From: an uncultured Catenibacterium sp.
GTDB lineage: Bacteria; Bacillota_I; Bacilli_A; Erysipelotrichales; Coprobacillaceae
DNA length: 47,638 bases
Assembly: GCA_900540685.1 (NCBI GenBank)
Contig: UQGS01000011.1
Location: forward strand, 1-47,638
Direction of reading: 5' to 3'
Numbering within the stretch: the first letter of the stretch is position 1; the number at the start of each line of letters is the position of its first letter. The position numbers were made by a program, and so were the translations under genes. The notes under the pieces are model-generated. The model made no database searches. It saw only the letters and a program-made list of their open reading frames with translations, and had not been told where the DNA came from. Below are positions 16,311 through 24,936 of this stretch, piece by piece.

Positions 16311-17185
16311 TAGATCAAATGATACTTTCTTAAGTTTTCTTTTATCTCTTCTTCTACATGACTATGATGACCACCTAACTTAATAGAAGGTTTTGTTTTA
16401 CCATGGAAATCACTACCACAAGTATAAAGAATATTTAGTTCTTTTGCCTTATTATAGAAGTATTGATTCACTTCTTCCGGATGGTAACTAGAGAAACATT
16501 CAACACCTTGTAATCCTAGTTTGACCATTTCATCTAATAGTTCAAACTGTCCTTTCAGGTTATTCCCAGGATGAGCTAGGACTGCAACTCCACCATGTTC
16601 ATTAATTAGTTTTATTGTCTCTTCTAATGTAGGAAATTTAATTTCCGTGTAACAAGGTTTTCCCTGTGCATAATAATCCCAATAGAAATTCACAAAAGGA
16701 TTATCACTTCTAGAACCATTTTCACGATAAAGTGCAAGTATTTCATTATCAATATAACGTGGATCATTTAATAATGCTTCACCAAACATTTCACCTGTAT
16801 AGACACCGTTAGAAGATAAAGCATCTAATTGTGCTTTCTCTAATTCAAAGCCTAGATTATTAGTCAGTTCAAGTTTCTTTAAGCTGCATGCCTGTTCCTG
16901 TTTTTCAATATTTTCACCTAACTTATTAAATTCTTCTGAATCATCAATACCATATCCTTCAACATGAAGATTCACACCTTTATAGGTACAATCTACTTCA
17001 ATAGCTGGTATATAAGTCATACCTAATTCCTTACATCTTAAAGATGCTTCATTATTCGCTTTAATCCAGTTATGATCCGCAATAGCCATAATCTGGATAC
17101 CTGATGCGTGGCACATGTCTACTAACTGTGTAGGTGTATATTCACCATCATCACTATAAAAGCTATGCATATGTAAATCAATCAT
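16301..17185 (-). CDS. PHP-domain phosphoesterase (RNase AM/YciV-like)
   Basis: 294 residues. The start MIDLHMHSFYSDDGEYTP shows the HxH motif of PHP domains; further metal ligands appear in MAIADHN, IPAIEVDC, VAVLAHPG and CGSDFHG. The family hydrolyses nucleoside 3',5'-bisphosphates or acts as a 5' exonuclease on short RNAs; which of these applies here cannot be told. ATG 17185 follows AGGAGGAAATAT, while an in-frame ATG 45 bases upstream has no such site. It is a single-gene unit, divergent from the aminotransferase. Confidence 0.85.
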   Translation of the reverse strand: MIDLHMHSFYSDDGEYTPTQLVDMCHASGIQIMAIADHNWIKANNEASLRCKELGMTYIPAIEVDCTYKGVNLHVEGYGIDDSEEFNKLGENIEKQEQACSLKKLELTNNLGFELEKAQLDALSSNGVYTGEMFGEALLNDPRYIDNEILALYRENGSRSDNPFVNFYWDYYAQGKPCYTEIKFPTLEETIKLINEHGGVAVLAHPGNNLKGQFELLDEMVKLGLQGVECFSSYHPEEVNQYFYNKAKELNILYTCGSDFHGKTKPSIKLGGHHSHVEEEIKENLRKYHLIYGK

Positions 17186-17319
17186 ATATTTCCTCCTCTC
17201 ATATATATCCATCATATCATGAACAATCAATCAACTTCAGATAATTCATATCTTATCATTCATTTTGCGTGACAAATATTAATCATTGTGATAATTTATT
17301 TGAAAAAGGAGTTGGTTTT

Positions 17320-18483
17320 ATGAAATTATCTCATCGTACTGATACATTCACTGATTCAGTCATAAGAAGAATGACAAGAGTATGTCTCAAATATAACGCT
17401 ATTAATTTATCTCAGGGTTTTCCTGATTTTGATCCACCAAAGGAAATATGTGATCGTTTAGCTGAAGTCTCTCATGAAGATTATCATCAATATGCGATTA
17501 CATGGGGTGCACAGAACTTTAGAGAAGCACTTGCCAAGAAACAAGAAAAATATATGGGATTCCCTATTGATCCTAATAAGAATATTGTAGTGACATGTGG
17601 TTCTACAGAAGCCATGATGTGTGCCATGATGACTGTATGTGATCCAGGAGATAAGGTTATTGTATTCTCCCCTTTCTACGAAAACTATGGGGCTGATGCG
17701 ATTCTATCTGATGCCGAGCCGATCTATGTCCCATTACATCCCCCACTATTTAACTTTGATAAGAAGGAATTAGAAGATGCCTTCAAACAACACCCTAAGG
17801 CTCTCATTCTTTGTAACCCTTCTAACCCATGTGGTAAGGTATTTACTAAAGAAGAATTAGAATATATTGCTTCACTTGCAGTGAAGTATGATACTTATGT
17901 CATTACAGATGAAGTCTATGAACATATTGTCTATGCACCAAATAAGCATGTCTATTTTGCGTCTCTTCCTGGTATGTTTGAAAGAACTATTTCATGTAGT
18001 TCACTTAGTAAAACTTATTCTATTACTGGATGGCGTTTAGGTTATATTATTGCGCCTGAACATATTATTGATGTCGCAAAGAAGGTACATGACTTCCTTA
18101 CAGTTGGGGCAAGTGCACCTTTACAGGAAGCAGCCGTTGTAGGTCTTGAATTTGGTGAAGACTATTATAAAGAACTACAGACACTATATGCCCATAAGAG
18201 AGACTTATTCTGTAATGGTTTAAAAGAACTTGGTATTACCTATACTGAACCTCAGGGTGCTTATTATGTTCTTGTAGATATATCTGAATTTGGTTATAAC
18301 GATGATGTGAAGTTCTGTGAAGATTTGGCTCGTATTGTAGGTGTAGGGGCTGTCCCTGGTTCTAGCTTCTTTAAAGAAGATGTAAACCATCTCATTCGTT
18401 TCCATTTTGCAAAGAAGGATGAAACACTTCTTGCCGCATTAGATAAATTAAAAGATATGAAAAAAAAGATGCCTCATTATTAA
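17320..18483 (+). CDS. Class I/II PLP-dependent aminotransferase
   Basis: 387 residues. Fold type I aminotransferase features: INLSQGFPDFDPP at the N-terminus, CNPSNPCGKVF (Asn binding the PLP ring), ITDEVYEHIVY (Asp to pyridine nitrogen), SSLSKTYSITGWRLGY with the PLP lysine, and RFHFAKK near the C-terminus (Arg for the carboxylate). It resembles aspartate/aromatic or methionine-type (YbdL/kynurenine-like) aminotransferases; the amino acid cannot be fixed. ATG 17320 follows AAGGAG with an eight-base gap; an earlier in-frame GTG is unlikely. Its last four bases overlap the convergent TetR gene. Confidence 0.88.
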   Translation: MKLSHRTDTFTDSVIRRMTRVCLKYNAINLSQGFPDFDPPKEICDRLAEVSHEDYHQYAITWGAQNFREALAKKQEKYMGFPIDPNKNIVVTCGSTEAMMCAMMTVCDPGDKVIVFSPFYENYGADAILSDAEPIYVPLHPPLFNFDKKELEDAFKQHPKALILCNPSNPCGKVFTKEELEYIASLAVKYDTYVITDEVYEHIVYAPNKHVYFASLPGMFERTISCSSLSKTYSITGWRLGYIIAPEHIIDVAKKVHDFLTVGASAPLQEAAVVGLEFGEDYYKELQTLYAHKRDLFCNGLKELGITYTEPQGAYYVLVDISEFGYNDDVKFCEDLARIVGVGAVPGSSFFKEDVNHLIRFHFAKKDETLLAALDKLKDMKKKMPHY

Positions 18484-19010
18484 GGCATCTGTGGTGCACT
18501 TTCACTGATCATCTTGGCGACTTCCTGTGCAGGAACAAGTTTTCCTGTCTTTTCCCAATTAATAAATGTATTGAGTAGAGCACCTGCATAGTAATACGCA
18601 CGATAAATCATATCTTTATGATCAGAATAGAGTTCTACCATGAAATGGTTGACTGCATTCACTAATACAGAATAAAGACCTTGTCTTTCCATGATAATAA
18701 AGAATGTCGCATACTGATCAAAGAATTCTATTGAAAACAAGATATGTGAATATTCCATAAAACGTTCTTCTTTAGGACGTTTTTTATGTTCTCCAAGATA
18801 TTGGATAATAATCTCACGTAGATAGTCTTCTATCGCATTGATCTTAGAATCATAATAATGATAATAAGTCATACGTGAAATACCTGCTTTTTTCGCAATC
18901 TGGCTTACTGTAATCTTATCTAGAGAATCTCTCTTCATAAGTTCTACAATCGCTTCTCCTATACACATTCTTGTAAATCTATTTCTTTGTGTTTTCTTAT
19001 TTACGTCCAT
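18480..19010 (-). CDS. TetR/AcrR-family transcriptional regulator
   Basis: About 176 residues. The N-terminal helix-turn-helix is clear: RMCIGEAIVELMKRDSLDKITVSQIAKKAGISRMTYYHYYDSK, the DhaS/TetR_C_33-like layout of small Firmicute TetR proteins. The C-terminal part is a helical ligand/dimer domain. The start is ATG 19010 behind AGAGGTG rather than a GTG nine bases upstream. The gene is divergent from degV, and inverted repeats lie between them, so it probably controls itself and degV. The ligand is unknown. Confidence 0.85.
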   Translation of the reverse strand: MDVNKKTQRNRFTRMCIGEAIVELMKRDSLDKITVSQIAKKAGISRMTYYHYYDSKINAIEDYLREIIIQYLGEHKKRPKEERFMEYSHILFSIEFFDQYATFFIIMERQGLYSVLVNAVNHFMVELYSDHKDMIYRAYYYAGALLNTFINWEKTGKLVPAQEVAKMISESAPQMP

Positions 19011-19054
19011 AAACTGCACCTCTGAACAAATATTTACATAAACTTTCTCTTTGT

Positions 19055-19086
19055 AAATTGTATCATTTCACAATTTAAACTACAAT
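19055..19086 (+). promoter_or_regulatory. degV promoter overlapped by an inverted repeat
   Basis: TACAAT (19081-19086) with a weak -35 TTGTAT (19058-19063) at 17 bases forms a promoter toward degV. AAATTGT (19055-19061) and ACAATTT (19070-19076) are exact inverted repeats within it, and ATTTACA/TGTAAAT arms lie just upstream (19033-19058). These are likely TetR operator sites. Confidence 0.55.
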
Positions 19087-19110
19087 AGTATTAATAGGGA
19101 GGTTTTTCGC

Positions 19111-19941
19111 ATGAAAAGAAAAATTGTAGCTGACTCATCTTGTGATATGTGGGAATTAAATGGCGTTGATTTTGCGGTAGCACCGATGACTATTTCTACT
19201 GATAATAAACACTATGTAGACAATCAGGAACTAGATGTTCATTTAATGTCTGAAGAACTTGCAAGCTATAAAGGCACATCACATACTGCATGTCCAAGTG
19301 TTGGGTCTTGGTTAGATTGTTATGAAGGATTTGATGAAGTGTTTGTCATCACTTTAACTGGCACTATGTCTGGTACCTATAATTCTGCCATGACAGCTAA
19401 AGGTATTTATGAAGAAGAAAATGACAATGTAAAGGTACATGTATTTGATAGTTTATCTACAGGTCCTGAAATGAGATTACTTATTGAAAAGTTAAAAGAA
19501 ATGATCGAAGAAGATCTACCATTTGAGGAAATTGTAGAAAAAGGACAAGACTATCTTAATCACACCAGATTGTTCTTCGCATTAAAATCATTACATAACT
19601 TTGCGATGAATGGACGTGTAAATAAAGCAGTTGCTTCTGCGATTGGTGTATTAAATATTTCTATTTTCGCAACTGCAAGTGAAGAAGGTACTATCCAGCA
19701 GATCAGTAAATGTCGTGGTGAAAAGAAGGTTGTAAAGTCTATGATCGAACACCTTGAAAATGCAGGTTACCATGGTGGTAAAGTACGTATCTCACATGCA
19801 GATAATTTAAAGCTTGCACATAATGTAAGAGATAAGATTTTAGAACTTTATCCTAATGCCGATATTATTGTATATCCAATGGGTGGTCTATGTACTTATT
19901 ATGCTGAAATAGGTGGACTACTTGTAGGATGTGAATGTTAA
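19111..19941 (+). CDS. DegV-family fatty-acid-binding protein (FakB-like)
   Basis: 276 residues. DegV proteins bind a fatty acid and, as FakB, present it to the kinase FakA for phosphorylation so that external fatty acids enter phospholipids. Family marks: KIVADSSCDM at the N-terminus, HTACPSVGSW, LTGTMSGTYNSA, ARLFF-like HTRLFFALKSL, and YPMGGLCTYYAEIGGL near the end. The ribosome-binding site is GGGAGG. A terminator follows directly. The link to lipid supply is notable because the full fatty acid synthesis operon lies 11 kb downstream, but the gene is separately controlled. Confidence 0.88.
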   Translation: MKRKIVADSSCDMWELNGVDFAVAPMTISTDNKHYVDNQELDVHLMSEELASYKGTSHTACPSVGSWLDCYEGFDEVFVITLTGTMSGTYNSAMTAKGIYEEENDNVKVHVFDSLSTGPEMRLLIEKLKEMIEEDLPFEEIVEKGQDYLNHTRLFFALKSLHNFAMNGRVNKAVASAIGVLNISIFATASEEGTIQQISKCRGEKKVVKSMIEHLENAGYHGGKVRISHADNLKLAHNVRDKILELYPNADIIVYPMGGLCTYYAEIGGLLVGCEC

Positions 19942-19967
19942 ACCAGTTGAGAAACTGGTTTTTTTCA
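19940..19967 (+). terminator. Terminator of degV
   Basis: AAACCAGTT and AACTGGTTT arms enclose GAG and are followed by TTTT. It overlaps the stop codon region. The next gene's start is therefore placed downstream, at 20009. Confidence 0.88.
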
Positions 19968-20008
19968 TGTCTAAAATGTATAATACAGAACATAGGAAGG
20001 TGAATACT

Positions 20009-20557
20009 TTGAAGAATAAATTAGTGAAGCTCTTCTTTTCTACTCTCTACTTAAGTGCTTTTACTTTTGGCGGAGGCTATGTCATCGTCTCTTTGATGAG
20101 AAAGAAGTTTGTAGAGGACTACCATTGGATAGCTGAAGATGAAATGTTAGATTTAGTCGCTATTGCACAGAGTGCACCAGGACCTATTGCGGTCAATGGG
20201 GCTATTGTAGTTGGATATAAGATGGCAGGACTACTGGGTATATTCATCTCAGTACTTGCGACTATTATTCCTCCTTTTGTGATCATATCTATTATTTCTG
20301 TCTTTTATGAAATATTTAAGACTAATTTAATTGTATCTTTGATGTTAGAAGGTATGCAGGCAGGTGTGGGTGCAGTGATTGCATCTGTATGCTTTACTAT
20401 GGGCAGTGGTCTCTTAAAAGAGAAGAATAAGCTTTATCCTGTGATTATGATTGGTGCTTTTGTCGCTAACTATATATTTAATATCAATGTCATGATCGTG
20501 ATTATTATCTGTATCATGATTGGATTACTTTATTCTATGAAAGGAGTAATCTCATGA
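20009..20557 (+). CDS. Chromate-transporter (CHR) family half protein, first
   Basis: About 182 residues of the short CHR type. The family signature FTFGGGYVIVSLMRKKFVEDYHWI and AQSAPGPIAVNGAIVVGYKMAGLLG is clear, followed by membrane helices. Short CHR proteins occur as adjacent pairs that form one antiporter; chromate is the best-known substrate, but the natural one in anaerobes is unclear. I set the start at TTG 20009 (LKNKLVKLFF) behind AGGAAGG, because any earlier start would run through the degV terminator. A -10 TATAAT at 19979-19984 lies just after that terminator. Confidence 0.85.
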   Translation: MKNKLVKLFFSTLYLSAFTFGGGYVIVSLMRKKFVEDYHWIAEDEMLDLVAIAQSAPGPIAVNGAIVVGYKMAGLLGIFISVLATIIPPFVIISIISVFYEIFKTNLIVSLMLEGMQAGVGAVIASVCFTMGSGLLKEKNKLYPVIMIGAFVANYIFNINVMIVIIICIMIGLLYSMKGVIS

Positions 20558-21090
20558 TTTATTTACAGTTATTCTTAAGTTTCTTACAGGTCGGTGCTTT
20601 TAGTTTTGGTGGTGGTTATGCTGCCATGCCTCTTATTAAACAGCAGGTCATTACTGCGCATCATTGGTTATCTATCTCTGAATTCACTGATCTTATCTCT
20701 ATATCACAGATGACACCTGGTCCTATCGCAATCAATTCTGCGACTTTTGTAGGGATCAAGATTGCCGGTATTCCTGGCGCTATATGTGCTACTATTGGCT
20801 GTGTATTACCATCATGCATTATTGTAGGAATCATCAGTTATTTCTATATCAAATATAGACATATGGATAAATTACAGAATGTCTTAAAGATGTTAAGACC
20901 AGCAGTTGTCGCATTAATTGCGACTGCTGGTGTCTCAATTCTTACGACTGCTTTCTTTGGTAAAACATTTAAGATTCATCTTGTAGTCATATTTAGTCTA
21001 TGTGTCATCTTGCTTACTAAGTATAAGTGGGATCCTATTCTTGTCATGCTTCTTGCAGGAGTTATGAATACAATCTATTACTTCATCTAA
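20554..21090 (+). CDS. Chromate-transporter (CHR) family half protein, second
   Basis: 178 residues. Same signature as its partner: VGAFSFGGGYAAMPLIKQQVI and ISQMTPGPIAINSATFVGIKIAGIPGA, with about six membrane helices. Start and the previous stop overlap as ATGA, so the two halves are made together. The pair should form one membrane antiporter. A terminator follows directly. Confidence 0.87.
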   Translation: MIYLQLFLSFLQVGAFSFGGGYAAMPLIKQQVITAHHWLSISEFTDLISISQMTPGPIAINSATFVGIKIAGIPGAICATIGCVLPSCIIVGIISYFYIKYRHMDKLQNVLKMLRPAVVALIATAGVSILTTAFFGKTFKIHLVVIFSLCVILLTKYKWDPILVMLLAGVMNTIYYFI

Positions 21091-21115
21091 AAAAGCCTCA
21101 AATGAGGCTTTTTAT
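21089..21115. terminator. Bidirectional terminator between chr and sirtuin genes
   Basis: AAAAGCCTC and GAGGCTTTT arms enclose AAAT, with A- and T-runs on both sides. It ends both the plus-strand CHR pair and the minus-strand RiPP/sirtuin operon. Confidence 0.88.
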
Positions 21116-21969
21116 AGTTGATTGAGTACATCTCCAATATCATCATCAATACAAATAGATTGTGAACTGATTTCAGGTGGACATGATGCATATCCTTTAT
21201 TTATAGATACGTAAGTTGCTTCAGGGTTATTGGCTGTCATCTGCCAGAATGGGTATTTAATAATTACAGGCGTATTATATCCTACACCTAATTCTAAAAA
21301 GAGAATCTTTTTATTTACTCTCGTACGTAGGAATTCTGTATATCTCTCTTTCGCAAGATGCCATCCTTCATCTTCCACAAAAGTGTCATCACAACGCAAG
21401 TTCATAGTAAGTGGTTTACCACAATGAGGACAGACAGGTATAAGTTCTGTAGGTATTTTCATATTCTTCTGTTTTTGTATCATCTCTTCAATGATTGATT
21501 CATTGTCATATGTTTCCTGAGTACATGGTTCACTACATTGGAATAATCCATAATCACCCTGTGTATAGAATAATCTCTGCTTATCAAAACCAGCTTTTTG
21601 AAAACAATGATCTACATTAGTCGTAATCACAAAGTAATCTTTCTCTTTCACGAGTTCAAAAAGCTTATTATAGACATCCTTAGGAGGTTCCATATAACGA
21701 TTAATATAAATATAACGACTCCAATAAGCCCAATGTTCTTCTAGACTCTCAAAGGGATAAAAGCCTCCAGAATACATGTCAGTAAAATGATATTTATGAA
21801 TAAAATCAGAAAAATACTGATTAAAACGTGGACCACTATATTCAAAACCTGCGGCAGTAGATAAACCTGCTCCTGCACCTATCACAATACAATCAGCCTC
21901 TTCTATTGCCTGCTTAAGCTGTTCTAAGTAGTTCTTCATAGATGTTTTTGTCACTGTCTTTAAACACAT
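21112..21969 (-). CDS. Class M sirtuin (SirTM), protein ADP-ribosyltransferase
   Basis: 285 residues. The NAD-binding GAGAGLSTAAGFEYSG (31-46) and TTNVDHCF (116-123) are sirtuin motifs. The usual catalytic His is replaced by Gln137 in FYTQGDYG, as described for class M sirtuins, which transfer ADP-ribose instead of deacetylating. Cys145, Cys149, Cys180 and Cys183 look like the zinc ligands. In Staphylococcus and Streptococcus, SirTM modifies a lipoylated GcvH-like protein, and a macrodomain removes the mark. Here the macrodomain gene directly precedes it, with a 56-base overlap if ATG 21969 (behind AAGGTG) is the start; ATG 21939 is an alternative. It is the last gene of the ACGX operon. Confidence 0.87.
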   Translation of the reverse strand: MCLKTVTKTSMKNYLEQLKQAIEEADCIVIGAGAGLSTAAGFEYSGPRFNQYFSDFIHKYHFTDMYSGGFYPFESLEEHWAYWSRYIYINRYMEPPKDVYNKLFELVKEKDYFVITTNVDHCFQKAGFDKQRLFYTQGDYGLFQCSEPCTQETYDNESIIEEMIQKQKNMKIPTELIPVCPHCGKPLTMNLRCDDTFVEDEGWHLAKERYTEFLRTRVNKKILFLELGVGYNTPVIIKYPFWQMTANNPEATYVSINKGYASCPPEISSQSICIDDDIGDVLNQL

Positions 21970-22681
21970 TGAATATCACCTTCATTTTACTCTTTGTTTC
22001 TTCTTTATATTCTTTGACTGTTTGAATCGCAATTTGTGCTGCTTCATAAGGTGGAAAATGGAATTCACCTGTAGATATACAACAGAATGCGATACTTTCT
22101 AAATGATAACTCTCTGCAAGCTTTAAGCATGATAAATAACATGATCTTAAATCATCACAATCTTTCTGTGTAAGAGAGTATGCAATAATAGGCCCTACTG
22201 TATGAATCACATAGGAACAAGGAAGATTATAAGCAGGTGTGATTTTTGCCTTGCCTGTTTGTTGAATATTTCCATGCATTATTTCAGCACACTTGTTTCG
22301 TAACTGAACACCTGCATATGTATGAATCGCATTATCAATACAGCCATGATTTGGACAGAAACAACCTAACATCTGAGAATTCGCTGCATTCACAATTGCA
22401 TCACATTCAAGTGTTGTAATATCTCCCTGCCATATATAGAGATCTGACTGTACTTCTTCTAAATCTGAAAGAGAAGTCATTCCCTTCTCTTTCAATTCTT
22501 TCTGTAAATAATTATTTTGAATATCTATGAATTCCTTTGATACAGTATCAGGCATACGTATATTCATTAATCCTCTTAATAATCTTCTCTGGTTGTATGT
22601 ATCTTCAGGAATATCAATCGTCTCATTTTTTTCATTAAGGAGATAATCAATCAGGTAAAGTCTTCTTTCTAACTGATTCAT
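21914..22681 (-). CDS. Zinc-containing macrodomain ADP-ribosyl hydrolase
   Basis: 255 residues. A helical N-terminal part (1-80) precedes the macrodomain: WQGDITTLECDAIVNAANSQ (84-103), then GCFCPNHGCIDNAIH (106-120) with Cys107, His112 and Cys114 as probable zinc ligands, then VIHTVGP and CCISTGEFHFPPYEAAQIA. This is the Zn-Macro type that pairs with class M sirtuins and cleaves ADP-ribose from protein. The start is ATG 22681, sharing ATGA with the stop of the preceding gene. It is therefore translationally tied to the split-barrel/ferredoxin gene of the RiPP operon as well as to the sirtuin. Confidence 0.88.
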   Translation of the reverse strand: MNQLERRLYLIDYLLNEKNETIDIPEDTYNQRRLLRGLMNIRMPDTVSKEFIDIQNNYLQKELKEKGMTSLSDLEEVQSDLYIWQGDITTLECDAIVNAANSQMLGCFCPNHGCIDNAIHTYAGVQLRNKCAEIMHGNIQQTGKAKITPAYNLPCSYVIHTVGPIIAYSLTQKDCDDLRSCYLSCLKLAESYHLESIAFCCISTGEFHFPPYEAAQIAIQTVKEYKEETKSKMKVIFNVFKDSDKNIYEELLRTA

Positions 22682-23298
22682 AGTTTTTCTACCGCCTTTA
22701 CAGGACAATTCTCATAACATGCACCACAATGAAGACAATGTTCCTGCTGGATATGATATGGTTGTCCTACTTCAATGCATTTTTGTGGACAGTTTCTTAA
22801 ACATGTACCACATCCAATACATGATTCTGTAATGTGATATCCTTTTTTCTCTATTTCCTGTCCCACCGTATATGTTTCTCTAAAAATAGGCTTTACACCT
22901 AGATTAAAGTAATCTACTGTAAATTCCTTAATCTCAAATACTATTCCAATCTTTCTTGTATCACCTGGATAAACATTCGCAAGATATGGCTGCTCATCAA
23001 AAATCTGATTGATTTTCTCTTCCTGCTTCTCTTGTGCACAAGCAACAGCTTTTCCAGATAAACGAATCATTTCTTTAAAACGTGTATATGCAAGAATCTG
23101 CACTCTTCCATCGGATAAAAGTTCATCACAGAACGCTTTACCTCTTGCAGTAAAGAAAGTAAGTGAATTCTCTTCAAAATGAATTGCGCTAATACATCTG
23201 ATCTGGGGTGCCCCTTGATGATCTACTGTAGCGAACGAAAGAACACCACATAATTTTAATTTTTCTAAGCAAGTTTCAACATTCATCTTTATTTCCAT
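22678..23298 (-). CDS. FMN-binding split-barrel protein fused to a 2[4Fe-4S] ferredoxin
   Basis: 206 residues. Residues about 5-140 are a pyridoxamine-phosphate-oxidase-like split barrel (LSFATVDHQGAPQIRCISAIHFEENSLTFFTARGKAF), expected to bind FMN. Residues 160-170 (CIGCGTCLRNC) and 188-198 (CLHCGACYENC) are two CxxCxxCxxxC clusters that each hold a [4Fe-4S] centre with a further Cys. It should pass electrons between ferredoxin-type clusters and flavin. It overlaps the nitroreductase end by ten bases (a start four codons later is possible) and the macrodomain start by four. In a radical SAM operon it could reduce the SAM enzyme's clusters; this is inferred. Confidence 0.82.
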   Translation of the reverse strand: MEIKMNVETCLEKLKLCGVLSFATVDHQGAPQIRCISAIHFEENSLTFFTARGKAFCDELLSDGRVQILAYTRFKEMIRLSGKAVACAQEKQEEKINQIFDEQPYLANVYPGDTRKIGIVFEIKEFTVDYFNLGVKPIFRETYTVGQEIEKKGYHITESCIGCGTCLRNCPQKCIEVGQPYHIQQEHCLHCGACYENCPVKAVEKL

Positions 23299-23879
23299 CT
23301 TATAATTCTTTTTTCCTTTCTTGGTTTAGCTGTAGGATGCGCATCTCCCTCTCTTGGATATCCAAGTAATAACTGCATAACTGCATAATATCCACCAGGA
23401 ATATCCCATTGTTTTAAGACATCCTGTCCATAAGGATCATCAAAGGCTGTCCAGCCCTGCCCAATATAACAAGACCCTACTCCATTCGCATCTGCCACTA
23501 ACATCATATTTTCTGCTGCAAGTGCACAATCTTCTTTAGAGAATAAGAAGTTCTTTGGTGCAAATAAGGTAATGACTGTAGGAGCATCATAAAAGGCATT
23601 TGTAAGAGAGGCATCATCCGCAATACTAGGCTGTTCCTTTGAAACATAATGCGTTGCATCACCCATACGTGGACGAGAATTAGCACGCTTAATACGACCA
23701 AGACGCAAGTTCATTTCTTTATTCTGACATACTGCAAATAAAACACCCTGTCTTCCACCTGCACTTGGTGCATACATACCAGCTTCTAATATCTTTTCTA
23801 ATACATCTTCTTCAATCTGTTTATCACTATATCGTCTAATAGAACGGCGATGCATAATAGTATTATATAAATCAGCCAT
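23289..23879 (-). CDS. Nitroreductase-family flavoprotein
   Basis: 196 residues. The N-terminal IMHRRSIRRYSDKQIEEDVLEKILEAGMYAPSAGGRQG is the FMN-binding start of the nitroreductase fold, and GVGSCYIGQGW and LLLGYP are the later family segments. Relatives reduce nitro groups, quinones or flavins with NAD(P)H, and some oxidise peptides such as thiazoline rings. It starts one base after the radical SAM gene and overlaps the split-barrel/ferredoxin gene, so it is part of the same operon. A redox role in peptide maturation or in supplying electrons is plausible but not shown. Confidence 0.85.
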   Translation of the reverse strand: MADLYNTIMHRRSIRRYSDKQIEEDVLEKILEAGMYAPSAGGRQGVLFAVCQNKEMNLRLGRIKRANSRPRMGDATHYVSKEQPSIADDASLTNAFYDAPTVITLFAPKNFLFSKEDCALAAENMMLVADANGVGSCYIGQGWTAFDDPYGQDVLKQWDIPGGYYAVMQLLLGYPREGDAHPTAKPRKEKRIIRWK

Positions 23880-23880
23880 T

Positions 23881-24915
23881 TTAATCTACTTCCTTCCAAC
23901 ATTGTGGATCTGGTGCATAGAAGTTCCCGTCTTTACCACTTACGACTGCAGGACATCCTCTACAAAAAGCCAATAATTCACATTTACTACATTTTTCAAA
24001 CTTATTAAAATCTCTATATTTTTCTACTTCACAAACCCATAGATCTGCAAGTCTATCTTCAAATACATTACCTACTTTACTATTCTGTACACGACGGCAG
24101 GCATAGACATCTCCTGTAGGAAGAATTGTAAGATGGCCGCTACCACAATGACATCCACCATAAATCATACCTTTTTCTGCAGTATCAGGAATCTTGAATT
24201 CTCCTGTTTCATATTCATATAAAGTCCAAAGGTGATCCTTCTTATTAAAATAAGTCTGACATCCTTTTGCCTCATACTCTTTAAACTTCTTATCACACTC
24301 TGCAAGCAACTGACGATAACGAAGAGGTTCAATATTAACATCCTTCTCTTCACTTGTAGGACAATAACGTGCAAAAGCATAAATATTTGTACCTGCTTCT
24401 ACGACTGCATCAATAATACCAGGTACTTCATCAATATTAGTTCCTGAAACAGTTGTCATTACTACAGAACGGATACCTGCACGATTAATACATCCGATCT
24501 TTTCTAGTGTGATATCAAAGCTTCCAGGTTTTCTAAACCAATCATGTGTTTCTCTTAACCCATCAATAGACAACTGGTATTTTTCACAGCCATATTCTTT
24601 TAATTTGTGGCATACATCATCATTTAAATGAAATGGATTACCAAGAATTGTGAAAGGAATAGAATGTTTCTTAAGTAGTTCTAATAGCTTCCAGAAATGA
24701 GGATGAAGAATAGGATCTCCACCTGTAATATAGAAATAAGGATAACGGTGGTAACTTTCACAGAAATCTAAACAATTATAGAATGTTTCCTCCATCTGAT
24801 CCCAGTTCATACTATCAAGCACCTTATTGCAGTTCTCCGAAAAAATATAACAATGTTTGCATCTCTGATCACATTCATCAGTAATATGCCATTGAAAAGA
24901 AAAGTATCGTCTCAT
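23881..24915 (-). CDS. Radical SAM/SPASM peptide-modifying enzyme (ACGX system)
   Basis: 344 residues. CDQRCKHC (Cys15, Cys19, Cys22) is the CxxxCxxC site for the [4Fe-4S]-SAM cluster, followed by ITGGDPILHP and LSIDGLRETHDWFR. The C-terminal part is a SPASM domain rich in Cys (GGCHCGSGHLTILPTGDVYACRR, KCSKCELLAFCRGCP, QCW) that holds auxiliary clusters. Such enzymes modify ribosomal peptides; the precursor with ACG repeats lies directly upstream, matching the radical SAM/SPASM ACGX system (TIGR04340 by memory). ATG 24915 behind GAGGAGG is chosen over an in-frame ATG 42 bases upstream, which would run into the hairpin region. The chemistry on ACGX peptides cannot be read from sequence. Confidence 0.88.
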   Translation of the reverse strand: MRRYFSFQWHITDECDQRCKHCYIFSENCNKVLDSMNWDQMEETFYNCLDFCESYHRYPYFYITGGDPILHPHFWKLLELLKKHSIPFTILGNPFHLNDDVCHKLKEYGCEKYQLSIDGLRETHDWFRKPGSFDITLEKIGCINRAGIRSVVMTTVSGTNIDEVPGIIDAVVEAGTNIYAFARYCPTSEEKDVNIEPLRYRQLLAECDKKFKEYEAKGCQTYFNKKDHLWTLYEYETGEFKIPDTAEKGMIYGGCHCGSGHLTILPTGDVYACRRVQNSKVGNVFEDRLADLWVCEVEKYRDFNKFEKCSKCELLAFCRGCPAVVSGKDGNFYAPDPQCWKEVD

Positions 24916-24936
24916 ATTTGTATCCTCCTCATATTT

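Noticed and set aside
17265..17294. Promoter for the aminotransferase (TTGCGT or GTGACA with GATAAT)
   Set aside because: The spacers are 19 or 15 bases, outside the usual range, so I could not support a definite promoter.
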